Positions 1 to 14,380 are shown, counted from the first letter of the stretch. The stretch: 64,000 nt of DNA from Maea johnstoni (GCA_963942565.1 OZ012693.1:789820-853819), one strand, 5' to 3'. Made by a program: numbers and translations. Notes: generated by a model not told the origin, from the letters alone.

Positions 1-1065
1 CCTGTAAACAAAGCGTAGGGCTCGTTCCTGTATCCTCTCTAGCTTGGAGAGATTTTTCTTGGAGCAGAAGTGCCATACAAGGGGGCAGTAGTTGAAATTT
101 GACATTATGTAAGCGCGAAAAATTGTCAGTCTGCTGGATTGGTCTAAGAGGTGACCAATTCTCTTAAGAGCATTAAGTTGTTTTGCAGCCTTCTTACACA
201 TTGAGGATACTTGAATGTCAAATTTCAATTTGTCATCCAATTCTACACCTAGAAGTTTTACAGATTTTTCAAGTTTGATGTTGATGTTGTCAATGGAGAA
301 GTCTGTTTGCACCTTTTTGTGACCAGGGGCGAGAAAAATTGCCTGAAATTTTTCAGGGTTTGCTTGCATGCAGTTTCTTTCGAACCAGTCAATGGCAATT
401 TTAGTCATACTTACTAGGTGTGACTTGACATTTTCAATATTCTCATCACTGTTGCAGATTGTATTATCATCTGCGTAGTTATAAAGAGTTGTTTCATTTA
501 AAGATGCAAAAATGTCATTTAGGAAAATGTTGAATAGAATTGGGCCGAGTATAGATCCCTGGGGGACACCTTTGGTGATATTTTGCCACTCACTACAGTT
601 ATTTCCAATCTTGACCCTTTGCTTTCTGTTTGAAAGGTAATTTCTCAGCAAATTAATTGAGTGATCAGTAAGGCCATAAGCTTTTAATTTAGCCAGAAGT
701 AGATTGTGAGGGAGGCAGTCAAAAGCTTTCGACAGGTCCATCAGGACAGCTCCAACATATTTGTTCTGATCAAGAGCCTGCTTCCAGTCCTCAATAATTT
801 TAATCAAAACTGACTGACAGCTATGTTGTTTTCTGAAAGCTGCTGTAAATGGATTATACACAGTTTCTAAGAAGATGGAGAGTTGATCTGCCAGTATGCT
901 CTCAAATATTTTGGATATAGTAGGTAGTACACTGACAGGCCTGTAGTTTCCTTTTGACATGTTGTCATTTTTCTTATAAACAGGGCTAACATTAGCCATC
1001 TTGAGACTTGAAGGGAAATTGGATGTGGTAATGCCATAATTTATCACCTTGGAAACATGTAGTAC
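1..1065 (-). mobile_element. LINE reverse transcriptase fragment (CR1/L2/Jockey type), 5'-truncated, runs off the window edge
   Basis: The minus strand read from about 1065 down to 1 is one uninterrupted frame of about 355 codons with no start codon inside the window. Reverse transcriptase motifs appear in order: NYRPVSVLP near 930, MDLSKAFD near 730, KGVPQGSILGPILFNIFLND near 550-490 and YNYADDNTI near 470, followed by the usual thumb region (KLLGVELDD near 245, RIQERALRF near 15). The YADD box and the F-D pair are the polymerase metal ligands, so this part looks catalytically whole. The upstream endonuclease is absent; homology fades at about 1065, the usual picture of 5' truncation during target-primed reverse transcription. 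The lack of stops suggests a young copy. The clade is assigned from motif style only. Confidence 0.88.
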
Positions 1066-2035
1066 TGGATACCTGGGGGTAGCGCGTCACTTCCAGTTTA
1101 ACCCAGACCAGATACTACTACAGGGAGTAGTAGAATACTACTTGCCCTGTTTCTATCACAATCTATTGTTTCATGCAAACGTGTTAGTTACTTAACCCTT
1201 CCAATGCTGAGGCTTCTTTTGCCCAAAGCACAAGGAGGCAAAGAATTTTGAAAACCATCTATACCCTGTCATGTAGGTATTCATTGGATAGCTCTGCTGA
1301 GTACTCACAGATGCGTACCCATGTGCCAAGTTTTCTGTCATTTTTCATCTTTTTGCATAATTTTGTATGTATTGGCAAGACTAGCCACCAGCCGCAGAAG
1401 GATTAAGAACACAATACATGACGCTGTGGGGTGGGGTGGATATGGAATCATATCAGGGTAGTTGAGTTTTGAGTTGGTATGCTTTCCAGTTATATCCGGA
1501 AATAAAAGACATGCTTTACCTAGGGTAGCTGGGTATGAATGCCGCTTTGGTGGCAATTTTCGTAGGAGTGTTGAGGATATGAATGCTGATCAAAGAGCTC
1601 ACCGACAGGTGGTTGTTTGCAAGTTGTCAGAGTCAAAGTTTGAAAATTAGGAAATACCTAAAAGTTAGATAAACCTCTCAGAGATGAGCTAATGGCTGTT
1701 AAAACAAGGGCGACCGTACAGCTTTAATGGGCCAGAAATGCGATCCAACTAGACATTAGATTTAGTTTACCCATCACAAGTAACATTAAGCTAACAACCT
1801 GAATGGTTGAACATCCAGTTAATCCACGCATGTGTGTTAAAATCAACATATGCGTGATTTCACATATTGTTATTGATTTGGATGCTTAAGAAATAGGGTT
1901 TGATCAATTCTACCGCATCCGGTAAGATCCGAGCTTTGGGTCGCATTCGTCCATATCTGTTCACTTCACAATAATGTATTGTGGACTTATGAAGTACTGA
2001 TACCGCATTCTGTGTGGTCAATGTTTGTTTGTTCT
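1066..2035. other. no gene seen
   Basis: Ordinary-looking sequence of mixed composition. The short open stretches here have no recognisable motif and overlap each other on both strands, so none is called. Confidence 0.5.
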
Positions 2036-2777
2036 TTATTGACTACGGCTGCATGCCATAAAATACAAATCAGACAAATATAATGCAATATAAGAAAAGA
2101 TCAGACCTGAACATTATACAGACTTATTTTAACTGACAGCATAAGAAAAAGAGAGGTTTTAACATAGAGGACTACTCGCTTATAACATTATGTGTCTAAG
2201 CATAAGAGAAATACATATATGATTATATCAGTGGGCAATCTCATAATCCTTAAAACTTTTCGGTCGCATGGTCAAGGCATTTGCAAAACTAGGTGAGGTA
2301 CAAATTAGCCTATCCCTTGTCTTAATTTCATTCTGTACATGCTTGCAATATACCTGACTGAAATCAGCCATACATTGTGCATAACATCCTGGGGGATATC
2401 GGCAGCAGGTTTTCCTATGAGGTTTAGGAAAATGTTTTCATCTAGGTGATTTACATCGTAGTCGTACCTCATGAGTAACGCTTCTATTTCAATAAACATT
2501 TCAGTTCGTTTAGGTTGAAGCATAGGGCACTGTAGTACCATATGCTTTGCGTCGTCAAGTGAACCGAGGTCACAGAGAGTACAGAATTTGTCAGCAATAG
2601 GTAGCCTCTTGAGCCTCACGTCATCCACCCTAAGTAAACTAGCATGATATACTAGTAATACCTTGACCATGACTTCGCAGTCCCTCATTAACTCTGGGAA
2701 CCTATCGGCTATCTGCCACCACACAATATACCTCGCATTGACACATACATCACTAAGTAAACCGAGACTATTGTGGC
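2036..2777 (-). mobile_element. LINE 3' fragment A (C-terminal zinc-knuckle region plus 3' end)
   Basis: On the minus strand a frame open from about 2777 to 2305 encodes the last roughly 155 residues of a LINE ORF2. A C-x2-C-x8-H-x4-C knuckle (FCTLCDLG...HMVLQC) is visible. Downstream there is no poly(A): the element ends with the signal AATAAA followed by a short ACAAA-like repeat at about 2030-2045. The 5' truncation point lies close to the (TA)n tract at 2875. Fragment B at 5942-6690 is a diverged copy of the same family, matching residue by residue across the stretch EVM...SLL...C-x2-C-DL. Clade not certain. Confidence 0.75.
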
Positions 2778-2869
2778 ATCAATACACATCGCTCTTTATC
2801 ATCCCTATAATCTAAGCGCAATTTAGTAGATTGGTGGCGCCACGTGTCATTGACACACCACACATACAC

Positions 2870-5941
<3,072 letters not shown>

Positions 5942-5946
<5 letters not shown>

Positions 5947-6690
5947 TGTATGTTTATTGATTGTTCCTATTATGTACAAAATCTTACATATACCTATGAA
6001 TCAAATACCATAAAAATCAAAGAACATAAGGGTTATAACTTATAAGGGTTGTGAACAAATGAGAAAGAGAGAAACATCAAAACCAACAGGACGAGAACTA
6101 AATATTACTAACAAATATAAGGAATGCTCTAGTGTGAAAGACACAGGACGTTAACATGTAAAACGCAAATGCAGACTAATGTAAAAATAAAGCCTAGTCT
6201 CAGTCTCAGTGACAGAAATACGCCAAACTCTAGGTTGGAAACAGGTGAATATCACAAAGCAACATGGAGTGTCCGACTGGTCTAACAATGGGGAGGTTAA
6301 CGTTTACTAAAGACTTGTCTATACATTCTTGGAATGTATTTACCTGAAACTTTTTACAGTTTTAGCAAAGATTCAAAAAGTATATATTCAGGATGTTTTT
6401 CCATCATAACGTGACGTAGATCATGTTGCTCTTCCAATAAGTTAGAGATAAATACATCGTCGATAGCTCTAATAACATCATACACTTCAACCCTGTCGTC
6501 AATATAAGATGGACACTGCATAGCCATGGGCATTATATTTTCCCTACATTCCAAGTCACAGGCAATACAGACTTCATGGATAAATGAAGGTTTTTTAAAC
6601 TGTAATCACTGTCCATGAGTAAACTACTGTTACCAGCCAATTCGGTCATTACTTCACAGTGCTTCGTCATGCACGAGATTGTCTGAATTT
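5942..6690 (-). mobile_element. LINE 3' fragment B, same family as fragment A, with a frameshift
   Basis: The minus strand encodes a C-terminal region related to fragment A: HCEVMTELAGNSSLLMDSD near 6650-6610, then, one frame over, VCIACDLECREN near 6575-6545 and AMQCPSYIDD. The order and spacing match fragment A, including the first two cysteines of the knuckle. One frameshift near 6605 separates the two blocks, so the copy is dead. The 3' end reads AATAAACATACAATACAATC and then runs straight into (TC)n in element orientation. Tx1-group LINEs such as Kibi are known to target (TC)n, but no target duplication can be checked here. Confidence 0.65.
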
Positions 6691-7075
6691 ATTCACCACA
6701 CAAGCCGTTTAGAGCTTGTGGAGTGTGGAAGCACCAGATAATACTGATTACAACGTATGTTAACTGCTCTCAATTACACTGACTTTTTCACAAAATCATG
6801 TTCTTTTATATAGTAGTTTTGCATAACATTGGAATTTGCAAAATACCAAGTCACAAACCGTGATTCCCAATAACAAAAGTCGAGACTCATACTAAACTGA
6901 TAATACATAAATGATATTTGATCTATTAAAGCCTTAATGACTGTTCATGACTGTTCGGCCCTCGGTCTGCCCAGGATGCCTGAAGGTGCACATTTAATAC
7001 ACATACTGCCCTGGTGAACAGTTATTAAGGATTTTATTATTGCTTCCCTGAATATGACGTTTCTTATGATCTACT
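6691..7075. other. no gene seen
   Basis: AT-rich spacer between LINE fragment B and the fold-back element, without recognisable motifs. Confidence 0.5.
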
Positions 7076-7521
7076 TATAGTCTGTCTGACTCGAGTTTGG
7101 CAATCACTTTTCCCACTTTTTTGTGACAAAACGTTCGAGTTTGCCATTCAAACTTGGCAAACCTCTTTGGAGCACTACTACGTGTTTGTACAAACATACT
7201 TTTTGTCTCAGCTCCGCAAAATGTTGATTTTGCTCATTAGTTCCTATTGTAAAATGTGCATATTGCCGACCCTACGATCTCGCGTGTTTGTCTGTTGCGA
7301 ACAATACAAACACGCGAGATCGTATTGTTGGCAATGGACACATTTTACGATGGGACCTAATGAGCAAAATCAACATTTTGCGGAGTTGAGACAAAAAATA
7401 TGTTTACACATATACGTAGTAGTGCTCCTAACATGTTTGCCAAGTTTTGATGGAAAACTCGAACGTTATGTCACAAAAAAGTGGCAAAAGCGATTGCCAA
7501 ACTCGAGTCAGACAGACTATA
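7076..7521. mobile_element. fold-back MITE, 446 bp, two arms of about 215 bp around a 16-nt loop
   Basis: The left arm 7076-7290 is a near-perfect reverse complement of 7307-7521, with loop 7291-7306. The outer ends read TATAGTCTGTCTGACTCGAG and its complement. Arm divergence is only a few percent, so the copy is recent or maintained by gene conversion. Ends starting with TATA are compatible with TA target duplication (Tc1/mariner group), but this is weak evidence. The open frame 7167-7562 that crosses the hairpin is incidental. Confidence 0.88.
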
Positions 7522-8754
7522 GAAGTATCTTGTGGTATATAGTGTGCAGACCCACAATATGAACTGATTAGGGCAATTTTTTTCTTCTACTTTCTTCCTT
7601 TTAATATCTGCTATTCTTTATGAGAACTTGTGCAGATAAAGCTAATTGGCATTACCCCATTTAGGGGTTTTTGAACGATATATCCGTGAATTCTATGAAG
7701 CTTTCTGCCTCTCCCCTAAAAGATTGGTCCTTTGCTCCATGAGTAACATTGGTACTCTGTGTCACACTTACCACACTGCAATATAGCCACTAGGATGTGG
7801 AGTGATAAAAGGGGAACCAGGTGAAAAAGCCATCTAGTAGGCACACCAAGAAATATTTACTGTAAGTTTGATCATGAGATTTTGCATATTTCTTTATTTC
7901 AAAATTCTTTTATTCAGATAAGGCTTTGAAAATGTTTAAAAAATGTATTACAAATTTTCATATTGAAACGTTGTGATCATTTGAGTTTAATTTGCTTATT
8001 GTAAGCATTTTTGTTTTTCAATGACACAGACTAAGCATGAGAGGGAGATGTAAGGAAAAGGTACCTACATAAGCTGTCCAAAATCATTAAACAGTAAATG
8101 AGAAATGGTCTAATCATGTCAGTTAGCTTTTGGGGACATTATGAGGTGACATTTAATGCCCTGTGTCACGGCATAATGTAATGCTTATAATCATCCCTGT
8201 AGTGTACTCATACTTGTATGATTTTACTGTGCTGGTTGACCTCTACTAATGACTAATCTTTTATATTTCCAGTAGTAGTTTTTATATTCTAGAGTATAAT
8301 TATATTGTAGATATTCAAACTCTATTAGCCCTGCTACATTTGTTTCTCCATTATCAATAAAAACCTTTGCAATAAACGTTTTATGAACTACATCATACTT
8401 TATCCCATAGCAATAAAACATTTCATGCAAGACCAATAAAATACAATACAAAAAATACGATATACATTTTGCATAGAGCCACCATTTCAGGAAATAAGTT
8501 CTACTATAGGTTAATGTATATGGGTTATTTCCCAATATAGTCTGCTTATACATTATTTAGTCCATTTCTTCCGTGCTATGTGTGTCATCTGACATATTAG
8601 ACTCCGTTGACAATTATACAGTGGTGTCTTGTTCCTGTTAAAGAGAACAAAACGTCTTTATAATTGCTTGATAGTTTAATGTCAGGTTTATGTTTTTTCG
8701 TCCGTACTTCCAGTTCAATTATGAAGAACCAGCAACCTGAGGATAAAGCACGTT
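7522..8754. other. no gene recognised
   Basis: AT-rich sequence. One 109-codon minus-strand open stretch (8224-8553), rich in Tyr and Ile, has no recognisable domain and is at the length expected by chance at this base composition, so it is not called. Confidence 0.45.
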
Positions 8755-9848
8755 TCCCACTATCTAGAACTCAGACAAGACCTTGCCAAGAACACCAAAC
8801 TTTGGTGTCCTTGGAAGATTCTGCATGTCATTCTTGTTTATTCGTGTTTGTTCCTAGGAACATCTCAGAACATATTGGCTAAGTCCTAGCAGAGTTTCGA
8901 AGTTTTGAACGTGTTCAAAACATTCGTGGAAGTTCTTGAGTTACGGATCAATGATCTTTGGTCCTAACTCATTCCTATAGTGTTCCTAAGACATTCCTTG
9001 GATATTTGTCTTAATACTTGTGTGTTCGGGGCGCAATCTTTCATTTACAAAATTCTTACCGTATTCTCAGGAATGTCCTAGGAATATCCTAGGAACATTC
9101 CTAAGAATGACTACAGAATTAATGAAACTACAAGCAGTATGTATAATGCATCACGTGACTTGCCTGAAAGTAGGTCACTTATGTAAACATGGCATCATGA
9201 GGCAGAGGCACGAAAATCACTAGTTGATGAAAAACTCCAATGATATGCAAAACTGATTAGCGAAAGAAGAAAATAAAGATGAGTGAGCAAACAGATGAAC
9301 CAACATCCCCAAATCCCTTTAGATCTGTTGCAGAATTTGTGAAAGAAACATTGGTCCTTTCAAAAAAACACATGTTCTTGGGTCTGGACTACCCGAAATT
9401 TGTTGATCACATCTTTTAATATATTGTTGTAACAACAATTGAAATGAATCAAGTGAGTATCAACAAATAAAGCTATGTTAATATGCTGATAATAAACTCA
9501 TTTGAATATTGTTCAAGTGCTTTTTTGTTTATTGGCCTTTCGTCTTGAATAATTCTTAGCATAGTTGTGCTACTGTCCTAGGAATTCATTAAGAGCTACA
9601 TAGCAATTTCTTACGTTGGTCTTATTAAGTTTGCAAATGTCATTCAAAGTCAATATATTCTTGACTTATTCTCAGGATATTCTCGAGACTAATCCTCAGA
9701 TAATCCTGAGACAGTTCTTAACAACTTCTTATCAATATCTTAACTTGTTCTTGCCCATTCCCGAGGTACATTTTGGCCACGACTTCTAGACAAATCCACC
9801 CCCAGCTGAGTGAATTTTGAGTTCTTGTCTGAGTTCTTGATAGTGGGA
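8755..9848. mobile_element. inverted-repeat DNA element, about 1.1 kb, non-autonomous
   Basis: The left end TCCCACTATCTAGAACTCAG at 8755 is matched inverted at the right end (minus strand TCCCACTATCAAGAACTCAG from 9848), giving terminal inverted repeats of about 25 bp with one mismatch. The interior carries many copies of the palindromic word TCCTAGGA and relatives such as TCCTCAGG near 8852, 9071-9109, 9570 and 9668-9700, which look like subterminal protein-binding repeats. No transposase is present. No clear target duplication was found, so the superfamily is unknown. Confidence 0.6.
9279..9419 (+). CDS. 46-codon open reading frame inside the 8755-9848 element, unrecognised
   Basis: ATG at 9279 follows a purine-rich leader (AATAAAG) and opens a 46-residue frame starting MSEQTDEPTSPNPFRSVAEF, with an acidic, proline-containing head and a more basic, hydrophobic tail, ending at TAA 9417-9419. 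A possible polyadenylation signal AATAAA lies about 45 bases downstream. It resembles the first codons of a longer transposon-encoded protein left behind in a deletion derivative, but nothing else of such a gene is visible. It could equally be chance. Confidence 0.25.
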   Translation: MSEQTDEPTSPNPFRSVAEFVKETLVLSKKHMFLGLDYPKFVDHIF

Positions 9849-9856
9849 TACTAGAC

Positions 9857-10283
9857 TAAAGCCCGTCTCACACAGACGTGTCAAGCTAGGACTTTTTGCC
9901 AAGACCTAGCTAGGACACCCAGGACATCACGACTCTTTTGAAGCCGACAAAATTCTAGGTGAAAATTGAGGAAATATATGCAAAATTAGGATGTCTTGGT
10001 GCTGTCGGGGCCCCTGTCGCGGACAGTGTGAACGATGAACAAGACGTAGTTGATGGACGCATAGGACATCCTGAGTAAGTCCTGTTAGGTGGGGATTTGT
10101 CTGTGATGTGTCGGGGACATATCGCGGACAATGTGGACAAAGTCCCAGACATTATGCAAATTACTATTTTTGTCCCCGATGTATATAGGACATATTCGAT
10201 GTGTCCGGGATGTGTCGGGGACAAGGCGGGGACATGTCTTGAGCGTCTTGTATCTGTCCCATAAAAAATTCAATCACCGTAAC
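9857..10283. mobile_element. GGACA-rich inverted-repeat element, left end, cut by a LINE insertion
   Basis: Begins AGCCCGTCTCACACAG directly after TAA at 9855-9857, only eight bases from the end of the previous element. The reverse complement of this terminus recurs at 45325-45342, also next to TAA. A 3-bp TAA duplication would suit PIF/Harbinger elements, but superfamily is inferred from this alone. The body is packed with CGGGGACA and GGACA words (about 10015-10260) likely to be subterminal binding repeats. The right end is lost where the LINE tail begins at 10284. Confidence 0.5.
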
Positions 10284-10580
10284 ATAGTATAGTATAGTAT
10301 GTTTATTGACTGCATTGACATGCAAAATAATACAGTATACATTAATAAATAAGAAATAAACATGTTTTTTTAATTTTCAAAACTTTTTTTATTCATTTTC
10401 AAGCAGTAAGCACAGTATACAGTGAGGCAAAGGCATAGGAATAATATATACGTTCCTAGCCCTGTACAGGAAGAATGTTTGCCATACAATTGTCTGTAGA
10501 TAAGAAGGTTCTAAGCAACTTAACAAAAATAATTATTGCAAAAACAATTTTTGCAACATGATATTGTTTAAGAAAATGGT

Positions 10581-11870
10581 TCAATTATCATATAGGTTAC
10601 TCAATAAGTTGTATTGTTTCTCAAACCTTATTCGATGCCCTTTGATGTATTGTTTGTACTTTTCTTGATAATAAAAAGATTTTACCTCATGTTTTACATT
10701 GAGAATATGTGGTTTTCTTTCTTTCTTCATTGCATTATAGATTACCTTTTTTGTCAATAATATAATACTGTTCACTGCTAGAGTGTTCTCTAGATCACCT
10801 TCTATTATTCTATTATTTGACAAAATATAATGCTCCATGCCCAATTCAATAATCCACTCTTGCACTGCTGTCCATAAATGTTGTGATTCTTCACAGAATA
10901 TAAGCATGTGCTCCACTGAATCTTCCTCTCTTTGACACATTCCACATAATTTTGAGTTTTTAATCCCCATTTTAAATAGTCTATCATTTGTAAAGAAACG
11001 ATAATGTAGGGTACGGAATTGAATGTATCTTAAATATGTGTCATTGTAATGACGGTGATGTAATGAGAAGGAGCGTCCCAGACTGTAACTATCAATCAAT
11101 ATATTCGTTTTATCGTACCATTTGGTGGCAATATTATGTAAAACATGATCATTAGAATCTTTTATTTTCGAATACAGTCTGGAGCACCCCTTCTTATTTA
11201 AATTGACAAGGATATTGATTGTACTATTTCTTGGTAGAGTTTCACAATATAAAGGTTTATCCATCCATTCAAGAAACTTTTTTATTCGGAGGACAATTTT
11301 GTTGTATTCCAAAAAATTGGTTTTTACTCCATATTTTATTGTGAACTCTTCCATAGTTAACGGTACTTTCATAACTCCCAGAAAATCTGCTATCGAGTTA
11401 ATGCCTTTATTTAGCCAGTCCCTTTTTAACTGTATTTCGAAGCTGCTATTTAACCAAAGAGGGGTATTCAGAATGACTTCTTTGTCTTTCACTGCCTCTG
11501 ATCGCCATAGCATCTGTAGGCTTCTGATTACATCTTTCCAAAATTTGTTGGATGTCATCTCTATAATTCTGTCTAGGTAATCTGGCCCATAAAGAAACGC
11601 TTCATCTAACTCGAATGATTTCGGAAATAATGTCCATTTACTGCTTGACTGCAGATATCTTCGGAGCCAAGATAATTTTAGGGTTTGGTCAAATATAGCA
11701 ATATTCTGTAGTTTCAAGCCACCGTAATATATTTCACCCTCCAAGATTTCCTTTCTCCATTTAGGAGGTTTTCCACACCATAAAAAGTTTGAGAAAGTAT
11801 TATACAATTCTTTGATACATAAAACATTGGGGCTTGGAAGAGACAGCAGCATATGGGTAATTTTTGACAT
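10581..11870 (-). CDS. LINE ORF2 C-terminal part in a shifted frame (429 aa)
   Basis: Starts MSKITHMLLSLPSP, which aligns with ISKIIHILLSLPRP inside the single ORF of the 32813-36646 copy and LSKITHILLSLPSP of the 16724-18749 copy. It therefore covers the thumb/connection region and tail of the same polyprotein. A knuckle of the form C-x2-C-x7-H-x4-C (LCGMCQ...HMLIFC) lies about 115 residues before the end and probably aids RNA binding. Either it is simply the part behind a one-base frameshift, or it is reinitiated at TAATG as reported for the SART1 LINE ORF1/ORF2 junction. The first reading is more likely because the sibling copies are continuous. Confidence 0.85.
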   Translation of the reverse strand: MSKITHMLLSLPSPNVLCIKELYNTFSNFLWCGKPPKWRKEILEGEIYYGGLKLQNIAIFDQTLKLSWLRRYLQSSSKWTLFPKSFELDEAFLYGPDYLDRIIEMTSNKFWKDVIRSLQMLWRSEAVKDKEVILNTPLWLNSSFEIQLKRDWLNKGINSIADFLGVMKVPLTMEEFTIKYGVKTNFLEYNKIVLRIKKFLEWMDKPLYCETLPRNSTINILVNLNKKGCSRLYSKIKDSNDHVLHNIATKWYDKTNILIDSYSLGRSFSLHHRHYNDTYLRYIQFRTLHYRFFTNDRLFKMGIKNSKLCGMCQREEDSVEHMLIFCEESQHLWTAVQEWIIELGMEHYILSNNRIIEGDLENTLAVNSIILLTKKVIYNAMKKERKPHILNVKHEVKSFYYQEKYKQYIKGHRIRFEKQYNLLSNLYDN

Positions 11871-14380
11871 TAAGAGGACTTAATAATACATACTTTACCA
11901 TATGGAGTGAGATTTCTCGCACTCCATATTCTAATCAACTGTCTTATTTCCCCCATTTTCCGGTTAATATTGATTTCAGTAATTTCCCCCATCTTGGTGA
12001 TGTCATAATAAATACCTAATATTTCAAAAGTTGATGTCCAATTAAAACCAAATTTGACCTGCCACGAAATGCTGCTGCCTCTTGATGCCCCAATTTTAAC
12101 AACCTTTGTTTTTTCATTGTTGATCTCTAACCCAGAGATGCTTTTGAACCACTTTAGAATCCTTACAATATTACAAACAGACTCATAATCTTCCTCCACC
12201 ATAAGCGTAGTGTCGTCAGCATATTGTGATGCTTTCGACTCAATATCATATACCTTAATACCCTTAATGCTGTCGGTCTCTCTGATAACATGGGACAGTA
12301 TCTCCGCACAAAGTACAAAGACATATGGTGAAAGGGGGTCACCTTGCCGGCAACCCCTTGCCAACACTATAGATTCGGAGAGGTGGCCGTTCTGTTCTAC
12401 CCTTGAGGTTGAATTCCTTTGAAAAAGTTTTATCATTTCGATAAAGTCCTCTCCAAAATTAAATATTTTAAAAACGTCTTCTATAAAAGGCCATTCTATA
12501 GTGTCGAATGCCTTGGAAAAATCGAGTATAAGTAATAAACCTTTCTTGTTTTCCTCTTCACAGTAATGAATTGTATCATATATCATACGGGTGTTTTCAC
12601 CTATGAATCGGCCCGAAATGAAACCTGTCTGGTCCTCATTGATAACTGAAGGTAAAATTAATTTCAAACGGTTGGCTACCATAGAAGAATAGAATTTATA
12701 TATACTGTTTAATAAAGTCAAAGGTCGCCAATTTTTGAGGGTGTTACGTAATTTCCCTTGTTTGGGGATACATGTTATAACCCCTTCCAGAGATAATTTT
12801 GACATTTTGCCCCTTTTTTTTCCTTCCATAAAGTAACGAAAAATCCAATGTTTCAAATCTTCTATAAAAATTTTTAAAAATTCATTCGAAAATCCATCTG
12901 GACCTGGAGCTTTATTGGTTTTACTTGATCTTATAGTAGTTTCTAGTTCTTCTATAACATATGGACGTTCTAATTCGAGTTTTTTTTCTTCCGAAATCCT
13001 TGGTATATTGTTAATCCGATCACTATACTTGGAGTTTAATGTTGGGGTAGAAACTTTAGAGGAATATAGGTCTTGGTAAAAGTCTTTCTGCATAACTAAA
13101 ATTTTCTTACTGTCAGTAATAACCTTATCATCATCTGTGATAAGTGAGGGAATATTTTTGTTCGTGAAATTCCTTTTTTCTAAATTTAGAAAAAAATTTG
13201 ATGGTTTTTCCCAGTTATCAATGATGTTAGCCCTAGATCTGATCATAGATCCTTTGGTTGATTTCTCTCGAAGGTTCTCTAATCTCAGAGATTTGTCTCT
13301 TAGAGAATCCAATTTTTCAACTTCTTCATTACCAGAGTCGACGAGCTCTTGTAGTTCTTTGATTTCAGAAATGAGAGCAATCTCATCTTTCTTTTCCTCT
13401 CTTTTTAATTTTTTTGAGAATCTTATTATTTGTCCTCTGATTTGACAGAGAAGAGTTTCGAGGAAAAGTGTGTCAGAGATTGATAATTCCAATGTTTCAC
13501 CATGATCAGACTGTACAAATTCATTGCTATAAATAGGCAGGGCATATGTGGATGTAATAAGTTCAATTTCTTTTTTAACCATCTTCACAAAATCCAAATT
13601 TTCTAGCAGTGCATTGTTCATTTTCCAAAGACCCTTTCCTCTTTGTTGAGTGCTTTTTTGAATTGATAGAGTGATTATGTTGTGATCACTTCTATAGGCA
13701 TTATGTATTTGTGACTGTGGATTTAATGCAAGGATATCTTCAGAAATTAAAAAATAGTCCAATCTTGATCTTTTACACGGTCGCTCAGTTCTCCAAGTAA
13801 ACCTTTTCCTATCCGGATTTTGTTTACGCCATATGTCAGACATAATATTATTTTTAATAAAGTTATTAATAATGGTGTTTGCTTTTGAGTTCCGAGCTTT
13901 TACATAGTTGTAATTATCCAAGTCTGTTAATGAGACATTCCAATCCCCTACCCATATTTCATTATCATTAGACATGTTCTGAACTTTTTGAAATAAATTG
14001 AGGAACCAGGCAGGCTCATCACTATTGGGACCATAGATGTTAATTAAAAAAATATTCCTCAGATGTGTGATATCCAGTTCTAAGATAATATATCTTCCTT
14101 CTGGATCCCTGATGCATTGTTTTATTGTATATTCGAAGGTTTTATTTAACAGAACTGCCACTCCCCTACTGTTTGTTGAGTTTCCGGCCAGAATATAATC
14201 TATATTCCATTCCTTAATAAGGAGGTTGTGATCTTTTTGAGTCAGGTGCGTTTCTTGCAGACAAATTATATCTGGCTTAAGATTTTTGCAGTACTCAAAA
14301 AAATCTATTCTCTTGTGTTGTTGTCTGAGGCCACGTACATTTGCGGAGACAATGTTAAGATTTTCACCCCCCATCATCAT
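11870..14380 (-). CDS. LINE ORF2, endonuclease and reverse transcriptase (836 aa)
   Basis: The product is an apurinic-like endonuclease fused to reverse transcriptase. The endonuclease (residues about 8-235) shows CLQETHL, INIYGPN, VGDWNV, RLDYFLIS and YRSDHN, the expected E, D/N and SDH catalytic boxes. The polymerase follows: NKAPGPDGFSNEF, ILDFSKAFDTIEW, ARGCRQGDPLSPYVF and SQYADDTTL. The frame stops at TAA just after KVCIIKSS. In both sibling copies this position continues as K-(S/T)-L-L-x-S-K-I, so the stop is best explained by loss of one base. The stop and the next ATG overlap as TAATG. The translated start MMMGGENLNIV is chosen because the endonuclease fold begins at once. Confidence 0.9.
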   Translation of the reverse strand: MMMGGENLNIVSANVRGLRQQHKRIDFFEYCKNLKPDIICLQETHLTQKDHNLLIKEWNIDYILAGNSTNSRGVAVLLNKTFEYTIKQCIRDPEGRYIILELDITHLRNIFLINIYGPNSDEPAWFLNLFQKVQNMSNDNEIWVGDWNVSLTDLDNYNYVKARNSKANTIINNFIKNNIMSDIWRKQNPDRKRFTWRTERPCKRSRLDYFLISEDILALNPQSQIHNAYRSDHNIITLSIQKSTQQRGKGLWKMNNALLENLDFVKMVKKEIELITSTYALPIYSNEFVQSDHGETLELSISDTLFLETLLCQIRGQIIRFSKKLKREEKKDEIALISEIKELQELVDSGNEEVEKLDSLRDKSLRLENLREKSTKGSMIRSRANIIDNWEKPSNFFLNLEKRNFTNKNIPSLITDDDKVITDSKKILVMQKDFYQDLYSSKVSTPTLNSKYSDRINNIPRISEEKKLELERPYVIEELETTIRSSKTNKAPGPDGFSNEFLKIFIEDLKHWIFRYFMEGKKRGKMSKLSLEGVITCIPKQGKLRNTLKNWRPLTLLNSIYKFYSSMVANRLKLILPSVINEDQTGFISGRFIGENTRMIYDTIHYCEEENKKGLLLILDFSKAFDTIEWPFIEDVFKIFNFGEDFIEMIKLFQRNSTSRVEQNGHLSESIVLARGCRQGDPLSPYVFVLCAEILSHVIRETDSIKGIKVYDIESKASQYADDTTLMVEEDYESVCNIVRILKWFKSISGLEINNEKTKVVKIGASRGSSISWQVKFGFNWTSTFEILGIYYDITKMGEITEININRKMGEIRQLIRIWSARNLTPYGKVCIIKSS

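Noticed and set aside
7167-7562. 131-codon plus-strand frame
   Set aside because: Lies across the fold-back hairpin; mirrored codons, no domain.
8224-8553. 109-codon Tyr/Ile-rich minus-strand frame
   Set aside because: No motif, low complexity, AT-rich context; length near chance.
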